From NCBI GenBank assembly GCA_933207985.1, contig OW240912.1, forward strand, positions 80,439,362-80,503,361: a stretch of DNA of 64,000 bases. Reading direction: 5' to 3'. The notes under the pieces are model-generated. The model was not told the origin of the DNA. It worked only from the letters and a program-made list of their open reading frames with translations, and ran no database searches. The DNA comes from Pelobates cultripes. Its lineage: Eukaryota > Chordata > Amphibia > Anura > Pelobatidae. Shown here piece after piece: positions 58,242 through 64,000 of the stretch (position 1 is the first letter of the stretch; every line of letters starts with the position of its first letter). The translations under genes were made by a program, and so were the position numbers.

Positions 58242-58680
58242 TGTTATATTCAGGGGAACCCAAATTGTTTCAAGTGCACTTGGAGAAGCGTGAATTAGAC
58301 ACCAGACGCGTGTTGGTTATCAAAATAAGCCTCTGACCTTTATTTTGTCAGTTGTGTTTTTATACATTAAAAAGTAAGTGCAAATAATCATAAATCAGTA
58401 GTAGGAAGGGAGTGAAAGGTTGAAGGGAGTACCGATAAGACATAGGGATGAACATCATGTACATATAACAGATATGTTCTGGGAAAGAGAAGGAACAGAC
58501 TGATTTAGGAGAGACAGCACAGGTGGGGGCTATTTGCTTCCGGAACTAGACATATATGGTCTTACTTGTCGTTTTAAGCATTTAGCATTTCCTGAGTCCA
58601 AGTTAGCCAATTTTGATAAAGGCTATCTAATATGACACCTATAAGCTTAAACATTGGAATTTAAGGTAAATTCTTTCACA
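58242..58680 (-). mobile_element. LTR-like insertion in the L1, possibly a solo LTR
   Basis: On the minus strand the block starts TGTGAAAGAATTTACC and ends GGGAACCC...CCTGAATATAACA, giving TGT...ACA ends. AATAAAGGTCAGAGGC (about 58326-58341 on the plus strand as its complement) would be the polyadenylation signal and R/U5 boundary. No matching short target duplication was found, and 24 bp before 58242 are unexplained, so it is tentative. It interrupts L1 ORF2 between HLLN and NAAKSLIP. Confidence 0.45.
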
Positions 58681-59650
58681 AATGCAGCTAAGAGTCTAAT
58701 ACCTGTCAGATGGAAATTGAAGGACATCCCCACCATAAAACAATGGATGTACAAAGTAGAAGAGTTATACTAAATGGAGTCTATTATGGCCTTTTAGAGC
58801 AGAACCTTCAAACGCTGCTCACAAATGTGGGCACCATGGAGAGACTACATGTCCCGGCAAACACTGGTGCTAGTGGATCACCATGAGGGTTAAAGAGAAA
58901 AGGACTAATAGGGGCACCTCCTTGTGGACGGCGTTTGTGGCAGCGGTGTGGGGTGCAGTGAAATGCTGAAAGCATTAGAGGACAATGTCCGCATATCCTC
59001 CCGCCTCCCCCCCAGCTGCTCCGGTCTCCCTCCACCCCCACCTTTTTTTTTTTTCTTTCTCTTGCCCTCTCACATGCAGTGACCTTGTTCACCTCCACTT
59101 AATGTATCTGGTTTGGGAGATCGCGCCGGGTTACTGGAGATTTTAAGGAGTATATCAACACCAGGCCGGTGGATGGAGGCCCATGCGATCTTATATGGAA
59201 TGAGGGCTTACCTCGTGAGGGTTGACATGGGATGTCAATGATAAATAGTGGAATTGTCCTCTCCCCCAACAGCCTGAGATGCCTGAAACAGGAAGGCCTC
59301 AGACATTTTGGTTTCCTGCCTCCCCTCTGGCTAGGTGCGTACAATTCTCCACAGTATTTCCAATCATGAATGTGAGATGGATATTCTTAGCATATCCCAG
59401 TCTCGACTGTAAAGATTTTGGTAATGCCTTCAAACACTTCAATATTCCAGCTCTGAATACTATTGATAATAATAATATCACCTAACGTTAATTATTCTTT
59501 GCCGTTATGTCTCTTGTTAACTAAGACTACTTCATACGTTTTATGTACTTATGTACAAATTAATTACTTTAAATAAAAATTGTAAAAAAAAAAAAAAAAG
59601 TTACGTCAGCCATAAAAAAGAATTATGATTCAGGACATAGAGCAAGCATA

Positions 59651-61192
59651 CAGTTGCAAGAAAAAGTATGTGAACCCTTTGGAATGATATGGATTTCTGC
59701 ACAAATTGGTCATAAAATGTGATCTGATCCTCATCTAAGTCACAACAATAGACAATCACAGTCTGCTTAAACTAATAACACACAAAGAATGAAATGTTGC
59801 CATGGTTTTTATTGAACACACCATGTAAACATTCACAGTGCAGGTGGAAAAAGTATGTGAACCCTTGGATTTAATAACTGGTTGAACCTCCTTTGGCAGC
59901 AATAACTTCAACCAAACGTTTCCTGTAGTTGCAGATCAGACGTGCACAACGGTCAGGAGTAATTCTTGACCATTCCTCTTTACAAAACTGTTTCAGTTCA
60001 GCAATATTCTTGGGATGTCTGGTGTGAATCGCTTTCTTGAGGTCATGCCACAGCATCTCAATCGGGTTGAGGTCAGGACTCTGACTGGGCCACTTCAGAA
60101 GGCGTATTTTCTTCTGTTTAAGCCATTCTGTTGTTGATTTACTTCTATGCTTTGGGTCATTGTCCTGTTGCAACACCCATCTTCTTTTGAGCTTCAGCTG
60201 GTAGACAGATGACCTTTAAGTTCTCCTGCAAAATGTCTTGATAAACTTGGGAATTCATTTTTCCTTCGATGATAGCAATCCGTCCAGGCCCTGACGCAGC
60301 AAAGCAGCCCCAAACCTTGATGCCCCCACCACCATACTTCACAGTTTTGATGTTGGTGTGCTGTGCCTTTTTTTCGCCACACATAGTGTTGTGTGTTTCT
60401 TCCAAACAACTCAACTTTGGTTTCATGTTTTACCAGTACTGCTGTGGAACGTCCAGGTGCTCTTGTGCAAACTGTAAACGTGCAGCAATGTTTTGTTTGG
60501 ACAGCAGTGGCTTCCTCTGTGGTATCCTCCCATGAAATCCATTCTTGTTTAGTGTTTTACGTATTGGGATGTTAGCATTTGCCAGTGACTTTTGTAAGTC
60601 TTTAGCTGACAGTCAAGGATTCTTCTTCACCTCATTGAGCAGTCTGCGCTGTGCTCTTGCATTCATCTTTATAGGACGGCCACTCCTAGGGAGAGTAGCA
60701 GCAGTGCTGAACTTTCTCCATTTATAGACAATTTGTCTTGCCGTGGACTGATGAACAGCAAGGCTTTTGGAGATACTTTTATAACCCTTTGCAGTTTTAT
60801 GCAATTCAACAATTCTTAATCGTAGGTCTTCTGAGAGCTCTTTTGTGCGAGGCATCATTCACATCAGGCAATGCTTCGTGTGAAAAGCAAACCCAGAACT
60901 GGTGTGTGTTTTTTATAGGGCAGCTGTAACCAGGCTGACATCTCACTCCAATTAGCTCTTGGAGATGTCATTAGTCTAGGGGTTCACATACTTTTTCCAC
61001 CTGCGCTGTGAATGTTTACATGGTGTGTTCAATAAAAACATGGCAACATTTCATTCTTTGTGTGTTATTAGTTTAAGCAGACTGTGATTGTCTATTGTTG
61101 TGACTTAGATGAGGATCAGATCACATTTTATGACTAATTTGTGCAGTAATCCATATCATTCCAAAGGGTTCACATACTTTTTCTTGCAACTG
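59651..61192 (-). mobile_element. full-length Tc1-like transposon with long inverted repeats
   Basis: Ends CAGTTGCAAGAAAAAGTATG and its reverse complement are flanked by TA (59649-59650 and 61193-61194). The inverted repeats span about 210 bp each, with an inner direct copy of the AAAAAGTATGTGAACCC motif, the IR/DR layout of the Tc1 family. Length 1542 bp. The two ends differ at few positions, so this is among the youngest elements here. Confidence 0.95.
59871..60858 (-). pseudogene. Tc1 transposase, inactivated
   Basis: The N-terminus reads [19 protein letters not shown] with the paired helix-turn-helix and the GRP linker ([11 protein letters not shown]), then a stop after EVKKNP (60613). 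Downstream, [33 protein letters not shown] (second catalytic Asp) and [16 protein letters not shown] (catalytic Glu) lie in shifted frames. Near 60440, where Tc1 transposases have a W-TDETKVELFG block, the text passes from YW directly to ETK. The first catalytic Asp appears deleted. One stop and at least three frameshifts. Confidence 0.9.
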
Positions 61193-61484
61193 TATATATT
61201 AGATGACAAGATTATCCATGTGATACTAATGGAGGTGCTATAAAATGCATTAAAAGATTAAAAATGTTATCTCATATTTGAAAAAGTAATCTCAAAGGAT
61301 GTTGGATAGTCAATCCACTTGAGCCATGCAATCTGTGCTATAATGGATTTGTCATAAGATGGGGAAAAAGATTTGTTCCCTATTAGGTTTAGAATAGGAA
61401 CCAGCCTTTTTTTTTTTTTTTATAAAAAAAAAAAGTTAAACCGTCCTGTAATCTGCCACCAAAACATGCTCCTCTTTGTAGCCC

Positions 61485-61660
61485 GTTCAACCCATTGTGA
61501 GATCGCCAAGCATGACTGTCTCTTCCCAGCCCATTGACATCATAGAGAAGCATTGTTGACGTATAGTGCCTCTTTCTGCCCACTGTGATGTCATCAAAAA
61601 TGATGATCTCTGTCCAATCCAATGACACCAGAGAAGGATCATGGACATAAGGTGCATGCA
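61485..61660. repeat. degenerate tandem repeat of about 45-60 bp
   Basis: Units recur around CCCATTGTGAGATCGCCAAG, CCCATTGACATCATAGAGAA, CCCACTGTGATGTCATCAAA and CCAATGACACCAGAGAAGG, each followed by a GATGATCTCTGTCC-type tail. Three to four diverged copies. Confidence 0.6.
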
Positions 61661-62509
61661 TGTCTATTGATACATTCTGCCAATCTACAATATTTCTCTG
61701 TGAGATATAGATGCTGTGGACCCTAATTGGACCTGTAAAAACTATGCTTAACTAAACAGTACTGAAACCAATGCAGTGTGATTTGAAACTAAACAATCTG
61801 AATACATGTTATTTACGAAAAAGAGAATTTTTAAAGTGATTTTCAAATATAAGGTTAAAATAGCAGAACTGTAAAAAGTCAGCTATGCTTTTAGTTCAGA
61901 TACCTTTTGTCTTTTCTTTAAATCCTCACTTTAGTGAAAGACACTGAGAGAGCCTGTTGGAGAACTATAGTAGTAGTAATAGGGAACTAATGACACTAAC
62001 TATTAAAAAAAAAAAAAAATGTTGATTATGTGCTGTTTAGATATTGACATTGCAAAAAGATGGAGAGGATGGGTTGGCTTCTCCATATATCACCCCTTAA
62101 CTGAACTCCCAGTAGATGAGGCATATTTAGTATACATACAAAATGTTAAGTTTTTTTTCTTTTTGGTTTTTAAATAGACTATCCACAAGGTGAATGACCT
62201 AAAACTGTATATGCTTTTTCCGTGAATTAACTGTTTACTGTTAGACTGTTAACATGCTTTTTAAAAAATGTTTTGCCTTGAGTAACGTGTCCTAAACAGC
62301 TGAATCCAGCCTTTTCATCAGCTTGAGGACTTTGGGGTTCTAGTGTTGAGGCTGTAATAGCCATCTAGGAGAATGCTCTTTGCCTGCTTGGGAGGTAACA
62401 TGTGGCTGAAGAGTAGACGCAAGAAGCGTGTGATTTCAGCTGTCTCCATAGACTTGGGTCCTGAATTTGTTCTGCAGGTCCTAATGCCAAATCAGCTTGC
62501 TTCTGGGAT

Positions 62510-62730
62510 GTATGAAGATAGATAGATAGAAGGAGGCCTGTTGGGCTTTTAGATCATGAGTGTCCTCCTCAGAAACCTTAATTCTACTCAAAATGGTGTT
62601 TAGCTGCTCTTGGTTAATGGATAGGTTCACTTGAAACACTGTGTTTATATCATTGTGAAGGGCCTTAATATCTCTTCTGGCAGCTGTCATGTTGTCAACT
62701 TTATCCGAGAAAGTATGACGCAGCCCCCCT
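62510..62730 (-). pseudogene. possible L1 ORF1 coiled-coil relic
   Basis: The minus-strand frame reads LRHTFSDKVDNMTAARRDIK and later LSINQEQLNTILSRIKVSEE. The pattern of an RDI-AL helix followed by a sequence starting a heptad series resembles the coiled-coil part of L1 ORF1p. There is no conserved C-terminal domain or tail, so the call is tentative. Confidence 0.35.
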
Positions 62731-64000
62731 TTTCTAATATAGGAAATCCAGTGAGGGTTCAACTGTGGAAAAAGAGTCCTCGGTAAGAAGAGCCACCGTG
62801 GAAATACGATCCTGCATGATTTAGGCCACTGAACAGAAATCTCTCTAGTTTGTTTTTCTTGGATGGTTTTGCATGTGAAAGTAGTGCATTCGTAAGGCAG
62901 TAAAAAGCAGAGCTCCAAATATGGAGCTCGTATAAGACACATCTGCACAGTGCTCCAGTCAGTCCACCCCCTCAGTGATTTGTTAATCTAAATATTATGT
63001 TGTTCATGGGCACTGCTGGGTGTTAGAGTGGTCATGTATTCTGAAATACCTTTGCAGCCATTTGGCGTGGGCAGTATATATATATTTAAACAGGATTTTT
63101 CTCCTGAATTAATTTTACCTGAATGTCCTTGTAAGTGAACATAATTTATGATGCACAAAGGAGTAGAAGAAGACAAATAATAGTTTCAAGGTTAGCATTC
63201 AGCCTTATTAAGAATAGTCCCTGTGTCCTGCAGTGGCTATCAGCAATGCCTCCTTGCATGACCTTCACCAGTAAATTCATGCTTCCGCTAAGATTATCAA
63301 GGTCAAGGAGGTAATGAAGGACTGTGGAATTGCGAGCCAGCTGTGTATATGTTCTGCTGCAGATTAACATTGTATCCACAAGGTAAAAAGCAGAAAAGCA
63401 AATGATTTTCAGCACTTGTGGCTTTAATCCAAATGGATTTGGGTGCTCCATTTGTCAGTCTGTTTAATTGATCAGTTACTTTAATTATGTGGTTCAAAAA
63501 CCTCTGGCATTCAAAGTGTCAAACCATCTTCTATACTTGTGAAGTGTCTTCTCGCACATGAGTTAACTGGGACAGTGCTCTGACATGCAGAAATACTGAT
63601 TGCTGTGTTGTGAAAAGCATCTCTCTGCTGTCTGTAATCCCTTGATAATCAAACCAATCTGTTCTTTTATGAGTTACGCTCGTCACTTAGAGAAATCCAG
63701 GCAATTTAAATCGATTACGTATTCCAGCAGAATAATATGACTTAATTTATGCAGCGCTGTTAGACTGTACTAAGGATCTCGCACCTTGTCTTATTGAAAT
63801 ACAGCGCGTCTCACATTACAGATGTTTTCCATAAGGGTTAATGCACAGCGAATCTACGCACTGAAAATATTCCTATTTCATTTGAGAAAATGTGAGTGAT
63901 GTTGTGCCTTCCAAATGCATTTTTTTAAATTTATTTTTACTGAACAATTTCAGAATAAAAGCTTTGTAATAGTTAAATAAATGTCCATAACCTCACGGTT

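Larger units (their letters stand above)
55088..58870 (+). pseudogene. L1 ORF2 remnant (RT domain to C-terminus), in three pieces
   Basis: The reverse transcriptase catalytic motif reads SYADDLL at about 55149-55169. After the hAT insertion, the frame at 57429-57809 gives RVWTSLSYKHQLATKPTPLT and GLTPQDLLDFLDSHWP. CWRFETAGGTVLYIW follows at about 58012-58056, where the usual second Cys of the C-terminal motif is replaced. After the LTR-like insert, AAKSLIPVRWKLKDIPTIKQ resumes at 58684. Numerous stops and frameshifts. Confidence 0.85.
54989..59599 (+). mobile_element. L1/Tx1-type LINE, 5'-truncated, interrupted twice
   Basis: A plus-strand L1 3' part ending in a poly(A) run (59583-59599) after AATAAAAATTG. 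The ORF2 remnant starts in the reverse transcriptase domain near 55088. A hAT (55572-57297) and an LTR-like sequence (58242-58680) interrupt it. The exact 5' limit is unknown because it abuts the element at 53124-54988. Confidence 0.85.
61195..64000. other. mostly non-repetitive sequence; no exon confirmed
   Basis: Contains a degenerate tandem repeat (61485-61660), an L1 ORF1-like relic (62510-62730) and, near 63480-63900, complex sequence with homeodomain-type cores (AATTTAAATCGATTACG). It would be intron 3 of the host gene if that continues. No acceptor-donor pair with a convincing frame was found. Confidence 0.4.

Noticed and set aside
63831..63892. Possible exon after TCTCACATTACAG reading MFSIRVNAQRIYAL
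   Set aside because: No donor before the in-frame stop, and no sequence expected after the first helix of the host gene is recognisable.

Overview
The window reads as intronic and intergenic DNA from a large, transposon-rich vertebrate genome, most likely an anuran amphibian. The basis is vertebrate-type splice sites with kilobase introns, Tx1/L1-type LINEs, many Tc1 and hAT DNA transposons, and numerous short elements ending in TTAA-AGGGACACT. The frog assignment is inference from repeat types, and no species can be named. A 100-base run of N (28337-28436) marks an assembly gap.

One host gene is visible, as the 5' part of a plus-strand gene. A CpG-rich block with an NRF-1-type site (27230-27241) precedes a short coding exon (27365-27421). 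Two further small exons (46442-46494 and 52212-52266) have canonical splice sites and compatible phases. Joined, they encode 55 residues: a short N-terminus with an N-glycosylation sequon, then one hydrophobic segment followed by basic residues. That resembles the extracellular N-terminus and first membrane helix of a 7TM receptor-like protein. The gene is not recognised, and later exons are presumably beyond the window.

The rest is layered mobile DNA. 1-7 kb: hAT-type non-autonomous elements, several carrying internal minisatellites, nested in each other (1673-4341 contains a TTAA element and a second hAT), then a Tc1 3' stump and a ~239-bp near-perfect palindrome. 7.8-33 kb: TTAA-flanked elements, some inserted in others, a hAT foldback at 11.4 kb, a hAT with mirrored hairpin cassettes at 14.8-16.3 kb, a hAT at 24.9-25.6 kb, the promoter and exon 1, a long minisatellite complex around the gap, and a hAT at 30.4-31.6 kb. 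34.8-36.5 kb: a 5'-truncated minus-strand L1 with a 16-bp target duplication. 41.0-43.2 kb: an ORF1-only, polyadenylated L1 derivative resembling mammalian HAL1. 50-51.4 kb: a decayed Tc1. 53-59.6 kb: a TTAA element, then a plus-strand L1 ORF2 remnant broken by a hAT (perfect 8-bp duplication) and an LTR-like insert. 59.65-61.19 kb: a full-length Tc1 with a dead transposase.

The most notable patterns are: short elements built almost wholly from consecutive hairpins whose modules recur in otherwise different families; hAT elements that repeatedly carry minisatellites; two opposite-orientation copies of one element flanking exon 2; and the ORF1-only LINE. Family identities come from recognising termini, motifs and duplications by eye. 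No database search was possible.
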